Shown one piece after another: positions 37,138 to 46,561 of a stretch of 57,013 nt of DNA. Position 1 is the first letter of the stretch. The number at the start of each line of letters is the position of its first letter. The stretch is from Candidatus Defluviicoccus seviourii (lineage in GTDB: Bacteria; Pseudomonadota; Alphaproteobacteria; Rhodospirillales; Defluviicoccaceae). The stretch lies in contig UXAT02000014.1 of NCBI GenBank assembly GCA_900609035.2, positions 1 to 57,013 on the forward strand, given 5' to 3'. The position numbers and the translations under genes were made by a program. The notes beneath the pieces are model-generated. The model was not told the origin of the DNA. It made no database searches and saw only the letters and a program-made list of their open reading frames with translations.

Positions 37138-38169
37138 ATGACCGCAGTCACGCCGCCGGTTTCCTTTGTACCGAAGGACTTTGCCTCAGACCAGGAGGTG
37201 CGCTGGTGCCCCGGCTGCGGCGACTACGCGATCCTCAAGGCGACGCAGAAGGCACTCGCTGAGGTGGGCGCAACGCCGGACAAAACCGTATTCGTCTCCG
37301 GCATCGGCTGCTCCTCGCGGTTCCCCTATTATCTTGCCACCTACGGCTTTCACACCATCCACGGACGCGCGCCCGCGGTTGCTACAGGCGTCAAACTGGC
37401 GCGGCCTGACCTCGACGTCTGGATCGCGACCGGTGACGGCGATGGGCTTTCGATCGGCGGCAACCACCTGCTGCACGTCCTGCGGCGCAATGTCGACCTG
37501 CAGATTCTTCTCTTCAACAACGAAATTTACGGCCTGACCAAGGGTCAGTATTCCCCCACCTCGCATCGTGGCACCCGTTCACCCTCGTCGCCGCACGGAA
37601 CGCAAGAAGAGCCGGTGTCGCCGGCTCAGTTTGCCCTCGGCGCCGGGGGGCGTTTCGTTGCGCGGGCGATCGATACCCAGCAAAAGCAATTGGTCGAGAT
37701 ACTCAAGGCCGCGCATGCTCACCGCGGCACGTCATTCATCGAGGTGTTCCAGAACTGCGTCGTCTACAACGACAACGTCTTTGCAACGTTTACGGAGCGC
37801 GCAGTAGCGGCCGAGATGCAGCTCTGGGTGGCCCACGGCAAGCCGCTGCTGTTCGCAAACGGGACACGGGGCTTGCGCCTCAAGCCCGGGACGCTGATGC
37901 TGGAGGCGGTGACGATCGGCGAGGAGGGGATCACCGAGGCGGATATTCTCATCCACGATCAAACCAGCAAACCGCTCGCCCTGATGCTGGCGGCCCTTCA
38001 GCCGCCTACCATGCCGGTCGCGCTGGGCGTCCTCTACTGTAGCCCGACCGCATGCCTCCCGCTGGCTCCTGCCCAAGGCGCGATCGATCCAGCGGCGCTC
38101 CCGCAACAGATTGACGCCGCGTTGCACCGGGGTGACACGTGGACGATCGAATCCCGCGCAGATTCCTAA
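37138..38169 (+). CDS. korB: 2-oxoglutarate:ferredoxin oxidoreductase beta subunit
   Basis: A 343-residue thiamin-diphosphate subunit. The [4Fe-4S] ligands are Cys24-P-G-Cys27, Cys58 (GIGCSSRF) and Cys207 (FQNCVVYN). The ThDP motif is GDGDGLSIGGNH (100-110), and LFNNEIYGLTKGQYSPTS is hallmark KorB. This two-subunit KorAB type, with no separate delta or ferredoxin-like subunit, is the form found in several aerobic bacteria. No ferredoxin gene is adjacent. Confidence 0.92.
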   Translation: MTAVTPPVSFVPKDFASDQEVRWCPGCGDYAILKATQKALAEVGATPDKTVFVSGIGCSSRFPYYLATYGFHTIHGRAPAVATGVKLARPDLDVWIATGDGDGLSIGGNHLLHVLRRNVDLQILLFNNEIYGLTKGQYSPTSHRGTRSPSSPHGTQEEPVSPAQFALGAGGRFVARAIDTQQKQLVEILKAAHAHRGTSFIEVFQNCVVYNDNVFATFTERAVAAEMQLWVAHGKPLLFANGTRGLRLKPGTLMLEAVTIGEEGITEADILIHDQTSKPLALMLAALQPPTMPVALGVLYCSPTACLPLAPAQGAIDPAALPQQIDAALHRGDTWTIESRADS

Positions 38170-38188
38170 TGCTTTAAGGCAAGGATCC

Positions 38189-38614
38189 ATGACTAACGGG
38201 CAGTTTGCGGGCAATATCTCCCCCGAGCAGGCATGGGAGATCCTGGCAGCCAACCCCAAGGCACAACTCGTTGACGTCCGCACCACCGCGGAGTGGGCGT
38301 TCGTCGGCTTCCCTGACTTGCGACCGCTTGGCAGGGAGGTGCTTTACGTCAGCTGGCAGGAATTCCCCGCCATGGCGGTCAACCCGCGGTTCTTCGAGGA
38401 AGTCTGGCAGCTGTGCCCGGATCGCGAGGCGCCGCTCGTGTTCCTCTGCCGATCCGGCCATCGCTCGCGTTTGGCAGCGATCGCCTGCGCTGAGCGGGGC
38501 TATCAGCGCTGCTACAACATTGACAGCGGCTTTGAGGGCGTGCTCGACGCCGGCCACCACCGCGGCCGCGTCAACGGCTGGAAGGTCGCCAACCTGCCTT
38601 GGGTTCAGCGGTAG
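38189..38614 (+). CDS. Rhodanese-domain protein
   Basis: A 141-residue single rhodanese domain. Active Cys87 lies in the loop FLCRSGHRSR, and the CH2-type DVRTTAEWAFVG is near 29-40. The C-terminal GHHRGRVNGWKVANLPW is typical of a rhodanese subgroup encoded near cysteine/methionine genes. ATG 38189 is preferred over a longer frame that overlaps korB. It is probably the third gene of the korAB transcript. It may transfer sulfane sulfur; metZ converges just downstream. Confidence 0.82.
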   Translation: MTNGQFAGNISPEQAWEILAANPKAQLVDVRTTAEWAFVGFPDLRPLGREVLYVSWQEFPAMAVNPRFFEEVWQLCPDREAPLVFLCRSGHRSRLAAIACAERGYQRCYNIDSGFEGVLDAGHHRGRVNGWKVANLPWVQR

Positions 38615-38635
38615 CGGGCACGCCGCTCAAGCCTG

Positions 38636-39883
38636 TCAAGGATAGCAGAAGCCAGCGTCAAGGCTCAGCGCCTGCGCCGCGTCGAGCGCTTGGTCGATAT
38701 CGGCGATCAGATCCTCTGCGTCTTCCAAGCCAACAGACAGCCTCACAGTGCCAGGCTTGATACCGAGAGTCGCGCGCTCTTCGTCCGTCAGCCGCTGATG
38801 CGTCGTCGTCGCCGGATGAGTGGCCAAGCTCTTGGCATCGCCAAGGTTATTGGAGATGTCGATAATCCGCAGGGCATTAAGGAACGCATAGGCCGCCGCC
38901 TTCGCGCTTGGCGGATCGCCCGGGAAATCGAAGGTAACGATGGTACCGCCGGCGGTCATCTGCTGCATCGCCAACGCGTGCTGTGAATGGCTAGCCAGAC
39001 CCGGATAAAGCAACCGCTCGCACGTGCCACGCGCCTCCATGTGGCGTGCGATTGCAAGCGCGTTCTCGGTGTGGCGGCGCATGCGGAGATCGAGAGTCTC
39101 CAGGCCCTTTAGCAAGAGCCACGCATTGAACGGGCTCAGCGCCGGGCCGGTGTGGCGCAGAAAGGGAATCAGGCGCTCTTCAAACCAAGCCTGATCGTTG
39201 GCAAGCACGGCGCCGCCAAGGCAGCGCCCCTGGCCGTCGATGTGCTTGGTGGCGGAGTAGACGACGACGTCGGCGCCCATCGAGAACGGCTTCTGCAGGA
39301 GCGGTGAGGCAAAGACGTTATCGACCACGAGACGCGCGCCGGCCGCGTGCGCCAACGCGGCGACCTCGCCAACATCGATGATGTCGAGCATCGGGTTGGA
39401 CGGTGTTTCAAGAAAAACACACGCCGTTGGCTGGGAGAGGGCATCGCGCCACGCAGCTGGATCGGTGCCGTCAATGAAGACACTGTTGATGCCAAACGTT
39501 GGCAAGATTTCACCGACGACGTACTGGCACGACCCGAACAGTGCGCGCGAAGCGACCAGCCGGTCGCCAGCCTTGAGAAAGCACGCCATGGAGGCAAACA
39601 CGGCTGCCATGCCGCTGGCCGTCGCCTTGCAGAACGCGGCCCCTTCCAATAGCGCCATGCGGTCCTCGAACATCTGCACCGTCGGATTGGCGAAGCGCGA
39701 GTAGACGAAGCGCTGGTCGGTGCCGTTGAAGGCACGCTCGGCTTCTTCGGCAGAGCGGTAGACGTAGCCCGAGGTCATGAACAGCGCTTCGCAGGTTTCA
39801 TCGAAACTGCTGCGCTGGGTTCCGCCACGCACCAGAAGGGTCGCCGGCTTCCAACCCGGTTGAGCGTGTTCGTCTTTGGTCAT
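38636..39883 (-). CDS. metZ: O-succinylhomoserine sulfhydrylase
   Basis: A 415-residue PLP enzyme of the Cys/Met gamma family. PLP-Lys213 is in YSATKHIDGQGR, and FVYSRFANPTVQMFEDRMALLEGA and FLETPSNPMLDI are typical. The combination GQGRCLGGAVL and SLATHPATTTHQRL fits MetZ, which makes homocysteine directly from O-succinylhomoserine and sulfide. Its leader carries a stable hairpin (39919-39955). Confidence 0.9.
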   Translation of the reverse strand: MTKDEHAQPGWKPATLLVRGGTQRSSFDETCEALFMTSGYVYRSAEEAERAFNGTDQRFVYSRFANPTVQMFEDRMALLEGAAFCKATASGMAAVFASMACFLKAGDRLVASRALFGSCQYVVGEILPTFGINSVFIDGTDPAAWRDALSQPTACVFLETPSNPMLDIIDVGEVAALAHAAGARLVVDNVFASPLLQKPFSMGADVVVYSATKHIDGQGRCLGGAVLANDQAWFEERLIPFLRHTGPALSPFNAWLLLKGLETLDLRMRRHTENALAIARHMEARGTCERLLYPGLASHSQHALAMQQMTAGGTIVTFDFPGDPPSAKAAAYAFLNALRIIDISNNLGDAKSLATHPATTTHQRLTDEERATLGIKPGTVRLSVGLEDAEDLIADIDQALDAAQALSLDAGFCYP

Positions 39884-39918
39884 TTCGCAAGACCCCTTCC
39901 TTGGTGCTGTCGTGGTGT

Positions 39919-39955
39919 CGCCGGCTGAGGACAGTGCCGATAGTCCCGGCCGGCG
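39919..39955 (-). promoter_or_regulatory. Stem-loop in the metZ leader
   Basis: On the minus strand CGCCGGC pairs with GCCGGCG (39949-39955 with 39919-39925), and inside GGAC pairs with GTCC. It lies 36 nt upstream of the metZ start. It does not match the SAM-II, SAM-V or SAH riboswitch patterns I know. A methionine-related control element is only a possibility. Confidence 0.35.
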
Positions 39956-40080
39956 AAGCGGTCAAGCTTCAAGCATGCGGTGCCTTGAGCACAGCAGCCT
40001 CGACAGCGCAGCGGCTCGATCCCAGTTAAGGAAGGGGCGGCTGCCGCTGTCCCCTCTCTTGATCTGTCACGGATGAACGC

Positions 40081-41514
40081 ATGACCGCCCAGTTTCCGAT
40101 TGATGATAGCGTCCTCGCCAACACCGGCTTCAATGCTTCCGCGATCCGCCCGACGCTCGAAGACGCGCTCGCCCAAGCCGATGACGGCGAACTGTTCATC
40201 GAAGCGCGCCAGTCGGAGTCATTCGTTCTCGATGATGGCCGCTTGAAGAGCGCCAGTTTCGACAGCGCCACCGGGTTCGGCCTGCGCGCCGTCGCTGGCG
40301 AGGCGGTTGCGTATGCCCATGCAACCGAGCTCACTCCGGTGGCGCTGGCGCGCGCAGCAGCGGCCGTGCGCGCCGTGAGCGCCGGACATGCCGGTTCCCT
40401 CGATGTTGCGCCGCGGCGGACCAATCGCACTCTCTATGGCAGCGAGAATCCGCTGGAGGGCATCGACGTCACGACGAAACTCGACGCTCTGGCGGCCATC
40501 GACGCCTACGCGCGCGGCCGAGATGCGCGCGTCCGCCAAGTGACGGCCTCGCTCCTGGCGTCATGGCAGGCCGTGCGCATCTTGCGGCCCGGTGGCGTCG
40601 AGGTCAGCGACATCCGGCCTCTGGTCCGCTTGAACGTCAGCATCATGGTCGAGCACGCCGGCCGTCGGGAGACAGGTTCTTATGGCCTCGGTGCCCGCAC
40701 CGGCTGGGACGCGTATCTGAAGGAAGAGGCCTGGCGCGGCGCAGTCGATGAAGCCCTGCGGCAGGCGCTTGTCAACGTCGCCGCCGTCGATGCGCCGGCC
40801 GGCGAGATGACGGTGGTCCTCGGCCCCGGCTGGCCCGGCATTCTGCTGCACGAGGCAATCGGCCACGGCCTTGAGGGCGACTTCAACCGCAAGAAGACTT
40901 CGGCGTTTGCCGGCCTCGTCGGCCAGCGCGTCGCCTCACCCGGCGTGACGGTAGTTGATGATGGCACACTTAGCCAACGCCGCGGATCGCTGATCGTTGA
41001 TGACGAGGGCACACCGTCGTCGCGCACCGTTCTGATCGAGAACGGGATCCTCAAGGGCTTCCTGCAGGACCGCTTGAACGCGCGCTTGATGGCAGCGGAA
41101 CCGACGGGCAATGGCCGCCGGCAAAGCTACGCGCATAAGCCGATGCCGCGGATGACCAACACGCTCATGCTGGCCGGCGACCAGGCGCCGGAGGAGATTA
41201 TCGCCTCGGTCGACAACGGCCTCTACGCAGTGAACTTTGGCGGCGGTCAGGTCGATATCACGTCGGGCAAGTTCGTCTTCAGCTGCACTGAGGCATACCG
41301 GATCGAGGGCGGTCGCATCGGCGCGCCCGTAAAAGGGGCAACCCTGATTGGCAACGGCCCCGACGTGCTGACGCGGGTCAGCCTGATCGGCAATGACTTG
41401 CGTCTCGATCCCGGCATCGGCACCTGCGGCAAGGATGGCCAGTCGGTGCCGGTCGGTGTCGGGCAGCCGACGCTCCGCATTGACGGCCTCACGGTCGGCG
41501 GCACGGCGGCGTAA
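40081..41514 (+). CDS. tldD: Metalloprotease TldD
   Basis: A 477-residue TldD. The zinc site HExxxH is His257-Glu258-A-I-G-His262 in LLHEAIGHGLEGDFNRKKTSAFAG, with the conserved Cys later in KFVFSCTEAYRIEGG. It pairs with TldE/PmbA (33664-35040), although the two genes are separated by about 5 kb carrying korAB, a rhodanese and metZ. The ATG at 40081 is divergent from metZ. Confidence 0.94.
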   Translation: MTAQFPIDDSVLANTGFNASAIRPTLEDALAQADDGELFIEARQSESFVLDDGRLKSASFDSATGFGLRAVAGEAVAYAHATELTPVALARAAAAVRAVSAGHAGSLDVAPRRTNRTLYGSENPLEGIDVTTKLDALAAIDAYARGRDARVRQVTASLLASWQAVRILRPGGVEVSDIRPLVRLNVSIMVEHAGRRETGSYGLGARTGWDAYLKEEAWRGAVDEALRQALVNVAAVDAPAGEMTVVLGPGWPGILLHEAIGHGLEGDFNRKKTSAFAGLVGQRVASPGVTVVDDGTLSQRRGSLIVDDEGTPSSRTVLIENGILKGFLQDRLNARLMAAEPTGNGRRQSYAHKPMPRMTNTLMLAGDQAPEEIIASVDNGLYAVNFGGGQVDITSGKFVFSCTEAYRIEGGRIGAPVKGATLIGNGPDVLTRVSLIGNDLRLDPGIGTCGKDGQSVPVGVGQPTLRIDGLTVGGTAA

Positions 41515-41538
41515 AGGAATTGAGGTGCGGCACCTCTC

Positions 41539-42909
41539 TCAGTACGCATACTCGCAAAAGACAGGATCGACCCTTCCATCCCAGCGCCGCTCGAAAGCTG
41601 CCAGCAGTTCTTCTGCCGGCGACAGAGCGCTTTCAGCGATGCGGAACAAGGGATTGAGATAGCGGGTCTCGTCGCGGCCGAGGCCATCGCCGCGGTTGCG
41701 CCGGCGCAGGCCTTGATCGGCAATCGCCAACATCGCGAGCGCAACATCCTTCACAGTGCCGCGGCGGAACGGTGTCTTCAGCGCCTGCAAAGGCACTTCC
41801 GCGCGCAGTGCCACGATCTCGGCTAGGCTCCAATCGGCGATCAGATCGGCCGCGGCCGCGCGCGCGGTGTCGTCGTAGAGCAGCCCGACCCACAATGCCG
41901 GCAGGGCGCATAAGCGGTTCCACGGGCCCGCGTCGGCGCCACGCATTTCGAGAAACCGCTTCAGGCGCACCTCTGGAAAGGCCGTGGTCAGATGGTCTGC
42001 CCAGTCGGCACGCGTCGGCCGCTCGCCGGGCAGGCCTGTCAGCCGGCCAGCCATGAAGTCGCGGAATGACTGTCCGGCGACATCGATGTAGCGCCCGTCG
42101 CGGTAGACGAAGTACATCGGCACATCGAGCATGTAGTCGACATACCGTTCGAAGCCGAAGCCGTCGTCGAATACGAACGGCAGCATGCCGCAGCGGTCTG
42201 GATCGGTGTCGGTCCAGATGTGACTGCGGTAGCTCAGGTAGCCATTGGGTGTGCCGTTCCGAAATGGCGAGTTGGCAAACAGGGCGGTTGCGACCGGCTG
42301 CAGCGCCAACCCAATTCGAAACATCTGCACCATGGTCGCTTCGGAATCAAAGTCGAGATTGACCTGAACCGTGCAGGTCGCCTGCATCATCTCGAGGCCG
42401 AGCTTGCCCCGCTTTGGCATGTAGGCGCGCATGATGCGATAGCGCCCCTTCGGCATCCACGGCAGGCTCTCGACTGGCCATTTCGGCTGATAGCCGAGGC
42501 CGAGCAGGCCAAACCCCAGCTCGGCGCCAAGCTTCTTGACCTGATCAAGGTGTTGGTCGATTTCGGCGCAGGTCTGGTGCACGTTCTCGAGCGGCGCTCC
42601 CGACAGCTCGAGCTGCCCACCCGGCTCGAGCGTGATCGAAGCGCCGTTGTCATCGAGAAGTGCGATCGGATTCCCAGCTTCAAGGATCGGCCGCCAGCCA
42701 AACCGCGTCAGACCTTCTAGCACGGCGCGGATGCCGGCCGGACCCTCGTAGGCGAGCGGACGGAGATCATTCAAGCGATAGACAAATTTCTCGTGCTCGG
42801 TGCCGATGCGCCAATGCACCGCCTGTTTGCAACCCGCGGCGAGGTCATCGACCAGATCCTGACGCGTCAAAGGCTCTTGCGTGACCGACCCGGCATCGGT
42901 GCGTCCCAT
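41539..42909 (-). CDS. gshA: Glutamate-cysteine ligase (plant/alphaproteobacterial type)
   Basis: A 456-residue GshA. Substrate-loop motifs [19 protein letters not shown] and [13 protein letters not shown] are characteristic of the class shared by plants and alphaproteobacteria. It ligates Glu and Cys with ATP, the first step of glutathione synthesis. The start ATG has GGGAG 6 nt upstream. rsmE lies 50 bp upstream on the same strand, a pairing often seen in alphaproteobacteria. Confidence 0.92.
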   Translation of the reverse strand: MGRTDAGSVTQEPLTRQDLVDDLAAGCKQAVHWRIGTEHEKFVYRLNDLRPLAYEGPAGIRAVLEGLTRFGWRPILEAGNPIALLDDNGASITLEPGGQLELSGAPLENVHQTCAEIDQHLDQVKKLGAELGFGLLGLGYQPKWPVESLPWMPKGRYRIMRAYMPKRGKLGLEMMQATCTVQVNLDFDSEATMVQMFRIGLALQPVATALFANSPFRNGTPNGYLSYRSHIWTDTDPDRCGMLPFVFDDGFGFERYVDYMLDVPMYFVYRDGRYIDVAGQSFRDFMAGRLTGLPGERPTRADWADHLTTAFPEVRLKRFLEMRGADAGPWNRLCALPALWVGLLYDDTARAAAADLIADWSLAEIVALRAEVPLQALKTPFRRGTVKDVALAMLAIADQGLRRRNRGDGLGRDETRYLNPLFRIAESALSPAEELLAAFERRWDGRVDPVFCEYAY

Positions 42910-42959
42910 CGCAAACTCCCGCGCTGGCCTGTTTTCTCGTCCTAACGGTCCTTAAACCC

Positions 42960-43694
42960 TCACCAGTCGCCGGCAAACGCTTGCCAGCAGGCCAGGGCCG
43001 CGATCGCCGCGGTGTCGGCACGCAACGTGCGCGGACCCATGGCGACGGCGGTAACAAACGGCAGCGCTTCGAGTACGTCAAGCTCCTCCGGTGCGAGGCC
43101 ACCTTCCGGACCGGTCAGCAGACCCGGCGGTGGCAGCGCCCGTCCTGCCGCGTTGGGAATAACCGCCTTCAAGGAGCCGCCCCGGTCGCGGTCAAAGACC
43201 AGAAGCGCCTGCTCTGTCGCCCACCCCGCGACGAGGGCGGCAAGCGGTACCGGCTCGGCGATCGTCGGCACGCTAAGTCGTCCGCATTGCTCGGCCGCTT
43301 CGATCGCGTTGGCACGCAAGCGCTCCAGATTCAGCCGTTGGACCGCCGTGAAACGTGTCCAGACAGGCAGAAGCGCCGCCGCACCAAGCTCAGTCGCTTT
43401 GATGACGATGAAATCGATCGCGTCCTTCTTGACCGGGGCGAACGCGAGCGTGGGACCCGGCTCGGCGCAGGCGCGACGGCACTGCGCCTCAATGGTCATC
43501 ACGCAGCGTCCCCGCCCCGCATCCTCGATGCAGCCCAGCCACTCGCCGGCGGCGGCGTTAAACAGCCGCAAGCGGGCACCGCATCCAAGGCGCATCACGG
43601 TCGTTACGTAGTGTGCTTGGCGGTCGTTAAGGGTGATGCATCCTCCTGCCTCAAGTCGCCCCTCGACAAAAAGCCGGACTTTTGCTTTGTCCAC
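42960..43694 (-). CDS. rsmE: 16S rRNA m3U1498 methyltransferase
   Basis: A 244-residue RsmE. The N-terminal PUA-like part (RQAHYVTTVMRLGCGARLRLFN) is followed by the SPOUT knot with LLTGPEGGLAPEEL and LGPRTLRADTA-type (here MGPRTLRADTAAIAAL) signatures. The GTG at 43694 is chosen because GGGAGGA lies 5 nt upstream and no ATG is suitably placed. It is divergent from ubiA with 115 bp between. Confidence 0.93.
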   Translation of the reverse strand: MDKAKVRLFVEGRLEAGGCITLNDRQAHYVTTVMRLGCGARLRLFNAAAGEWLGCIEDAGRGRCVMTIEAQCRRACAEPGPTLAFAPVKKDAIDFIVIKATELGAAALLPVWTRFTAVQRLNLERLRANAIEAAEQCGRLSVPTIAEPVPLAALVAGWATEQALLVFDRDRGGSLKAVIPNAAGRALPPPGLLTGPEGGLAPEELDVLEALPFVTAVAMGPRTLRADTAAIAALACWQAFAGDW

Positions 43695-43809
43695 ACCGGT
43701 CCTCCCGCCGTTGCCGGCCAGCGCGTTGTTTCGTGGCGATGGTACGCGATTGAGGCTGGGACAGGGGAGGCCCTCGCGCCGGAAGCGCACGAGAAAGGCC
43801 AGATACGCG

Positions 43810-44736
43810 ATGCAGATCTGCGAACCTCCCCCCGTAAGCGATATCAAGCCCGGCGATTGGGTTGACCGCGTCCTGCCTTCAGGCATGCGTCCTTACGCAC
43901 GCTTGGCCCGGCTGGACCGGCCGATCGGAATCTGGCTCTTGATGTTTCCCTGTTGGTGGGGAACGGCACTCGCGTCGCCTAAGTTTCCCAGCCCTTGGTT
44001 CCTCATCCTGTTTGCACTTGGCGCTACTGTCATGCGCGCCGCCGGCTGCGTGATGAACGACATCGCTGACCGAGACTTTGATGCCCGCGTCGCGCGCACC
44101 GCGAACCGCCCGATCGCAAGCGGTGTCATCAGCGTTCGCCAGGCTCTCGCCTTCATGGCCGCGCTATCGCTCGTGGGGCTCCTGGTGGTCATGCGATTCA
44201 ACCACTTCACGGTGCTGCTCGCCGCCGCATCGCTGATCCTGGTTGCGCTCTATCCCTTTGCCAAGCGGGTGACCGACTGGCCGCAGGCGGTTCTCGGCTT
44301 GACGTTCAACTGGGGCGCGCTTGTTGGCTGGTCGGCGGTAACCGGCGGACTCGATCTGCCGGCGCTGCTCCTTTATGCGGCCGGCTTCTTCTGGACGCTC
44401 GGCTACGACACGATTTACGCGCACCAGGACAAAGCGGACGACGCCGTTATTGGCGTTCGATCCACAGCGCTGCGCTTTGGCAACCGGACCCGTTTGTGGC
44501 TCACAGGCTTCTATAGTGTCGCCACGCTGCTCCTCGCCGCCGCCGGCGGATCGGCCGGCGGGCTGGGTTGGCCTTTTGCCGCCGGCGTCGTCGCCGTGGC
44601 AGTCCATTTCGCTTGGCAAACGGCAACGCTCGACATCGAGGACGCGAAGGGCTGCCTTGATCGCTTTCGCGCCAACCGCCATGTCGGGTCGATTGTTTTC
44701 ATCGCTATCGTTGCAGGCCGTCTTGTGAACGGTTGA
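43810..44736 (+). CDS. ubiA: 4-hydroxybenzoate octaprenyltransferase
   Basis: A 308-residue, multi-helix UbiA prenyltransferase. The two Asp-rich motifs are NDIADRDFD (83-91) and YDTIYAHQDKADD (199-211), which bind the Mg-diphosphate of the prenyl donor. LDRPIGIWLLMFPCWWG is also typical. It makes 3-polyprenyl-4-hydroxybenzoate, the substrate of UbiD encoded at 20840. ATG 43810 gives the family length and avoids overlap with rsmE. Confidence 0.93.
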   Translation: MQICEPPPVSDIKPGDWVDRVLPSGMRPYARLARLDRPIGIWLLMFPCWWGTALASPKFPSPWFLILFALGATVMRAAGCVMNDIADRDFDARVARTANRPIASGVISVRQALAFMAALSLVGLLVVMRFNHFTVLLAAASLILVALYPFAKRVTDWPQAVLGLTFNWGALVGWSAVTGGLDLPALLLYAAGFFWTLGYDTIYAHQDKADDAVIGVRSTALRFGNRTRLWLTGFYSVATLLLAAAGGSAGGLGWPFAAGVVAVAVHFAWQTATLDIEDAKGCLDRFRANRHVGSIVFIAIVAGRLVNG

Positions 44737-45024
44737 ATGTTCTCTGGACGGGCGCTCGTTTTTGCCTCCACAGCCGCGCAACTTCTCCGACTGGGGGTAT
44801 TGCAGCGGCGTCCTGCTCTCTAGAGTGCCCTATTGGACCCAGGCGCCACAATCTTCTGTCGCTGCGGCGCACGCGGGGTAAAGCGTTCCGTTCGCGCCGA
44901 CGCAATGTCGGCAAGGCCGAAGCGCAAGGGAGTGGCGGCGGTGCAGAAAGCCGCGATGTAAAGGCCACCAGGAGGGTGGCGCGCGCTGCTGTGCAGCCGG
45001 TTCATGAGGGGACGGTTCTAAGAC

Positions 45025-46545
45025 ATGCTCTATGGTCGATCGCGTCCCCTCGTCCTGGATCTTCTGCTTCTCATCCGCCGCACGTGGGGCATCATCATCG
45101 TGTCGGTCGCGATTGGTCTCGCGATCGCGCTGATTACGAGCGCTGTGCGACAGCCGGTCTTTAAGACCTCCGCAGCCGTGCTGCTCCAGCTCGAACGCAG
45201 TGCTGGCAGCGCTTCCGGAACGGACACCCGCGAGACAGCCCCCCTCCTCGCGCCGGCCATCAAGACGGAAATCGAGATCCTCAACAGCCGCGATCTGAAA
45301 CAGCAGGTGATCGAACGGCTCGGAGTCGAAACGATCTACCCGAGCGCGACGCCGGCAAGCGGGTGGCGGGATGCTGCCGATTGGATCAAGGGACTGACGA
45401 CTCAGCCTCCCGACACCGGCCGGATCCCGGCGGTTCCGTCTCTCGATGGCACGCCCGACGACGGGCGAGCAGCCGACGACGCCGCTCCCAGCGATGCGCC
45501 GGGGACAGAAGCAGAAGGCGCGCTCGCGCGTATTCAGGAGGCGCTGAAAGTGGAAAGCGCCGCCGACAGTGCGGTCATTCATTTGCGCTTCGAGCACCCC
45601 GATCGGGAAGTTGGGGTTCGGGTGCTTGAGAGCCTGATCGATGCCTATATCGCCAAGCGCGCCGGCATCCATGCCACCCCCCTTGCGCCCGGCTTCGTGG
45701 ATCGGCTTCAGCAGTACCGCGAGCGACTGATCGCGGCCGAGGATGCGCTCGACACCTTTCGGCAAACCAACGACGTCTTCGATGTCGAAGAGCAGACGCG
45801 CCTGCTCCTGGCGAAAAGCGTCGATCTTGAGTTCCAGATCAGGGAGACGGCAACCCGGCTGCGCGAGATGGAAGACAGTATGGCGATTGTCGCCAACCCG
45901 GCGGTCTCACTCTCCTCGCTGGCACCGTTCTTCTCCGACAGCGAGATCGAGGAAGTGCAGCGCGCCAATCAGGAACGGATGAGACTGCGCGTTCGCGAGG
46001 CGGAGCTGTTGCGCAAGAACGCGCGCGATGGGAAGAAGCAAAGAGAGCTCAGTGCGGACATCAAGCGCCTCAACACGTATTTCGAGGAGCAGCGCGACAT
46101 CGGCCGCAAGCGTCTTGCACTTGAACAGAAGGCGCTTGCAGCGCGCAAAGCAGCGCTGGAGGCGGATCTTGTTGCGGCACGCGCTGACATCCGCCGCATC
46201 AACCGCCTGAGCCGCCCGTTCAAGGAGTTGCGCCAGGCGGCCGACCGGCAGGAAGCCGAGTACAATGCCTATGCCGACCGGATCGAGACCGGCGGTGGAG
46301 GCGACAGCCTCGAAGCCGGCTGGGGCGGTCGGGTGCGCATCATCGAGGAGCCACTAGCTGCCAGCCGGCCCAGCGGGATGCTTCTGTCCATGCGCATCGT
46401 TCTCGGTGGCGTTCTTGGTCTCATCTTCGGGCTCGCGCTTGCCGTCGTAGTCGAGGCATGTCGCGTGCCGCTGGCAACGCCTGAGAGCGTTAACGAGCGG
46501 CTGGGTCTGCCGGTCCTGGCCCGTATCCCAAACGGTTCGCGGTAG
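45025..46545 (+). CDS. Wzz/GumC-like polysaccharide co-polymerase
   Basis: A 506-residue inner-membrane protein with one membrane segment near each end (about 15-38 and 452-478). Between them are an N-terminal Wzz-like domain (VFKTSAAVLLQLERS, IKTEIEILNSRDLKQQVIERLG), a long coiled coil (about 230-410) and a GNVR-like segment before the second helix. It ends ESVNERLGLPVLARIPN, the typical link to a BY-kinase, here encoded separately by the next gene. It would set chain length or assist export of an exopolysaccharide. The 288 bp upstream hold no gene. Confidence 0.8.
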   Translation: MLYGRSRPLVLDLLLLIRRTWGIIIVSVAIGLAIALITSAVRQPVFKTSAAVLLQLERSAGSASGTDTRETAPLLAPAIKTEIEILNSRDLKQQVIERLGVETIYPSATPASGWRDAADWIKGLTTQPPDTGRIPAVPSLDGTPDDGRAADDAAPSDAPGTEAEGALARIQEALKVESAADSAVIHLRFEHPDREVGVRVLESLIDAYIAKRAGIHATPLAPGFVDRLQQYRERLIAAEDALDTFRQTNDVFDVEEQTRLLLAKSVDLEFQIRETATRLREMEDSMAIVANPAVSLSSLAPFFSDSEIEEVQRANQERMRLRVREAELLRKNARDGKKQRELSADIKRLNTYFEEQRDIGRKRLALEQKALAARKAALEADLVAARADIRRINRLSRPFKELRQAADRQEAEYNAYADRIETGGGGDSLEAGWGGRVRIIEEPLAASRPSGMLLSMRIVLGGVLGLIFGLALAVVVEACRVPLATPESVNERLGLPVLARIPNGSR

Positions 46546-46561
46546 TGGAGACGCAACAACC

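Noticed and set aside
39884..40080. SAM-II riboswitch upstream of metZ
   Set aside because: The short pseudoknot pattern with its conserved A-rich loops is not present; only a GC-rich hairpin is seen.
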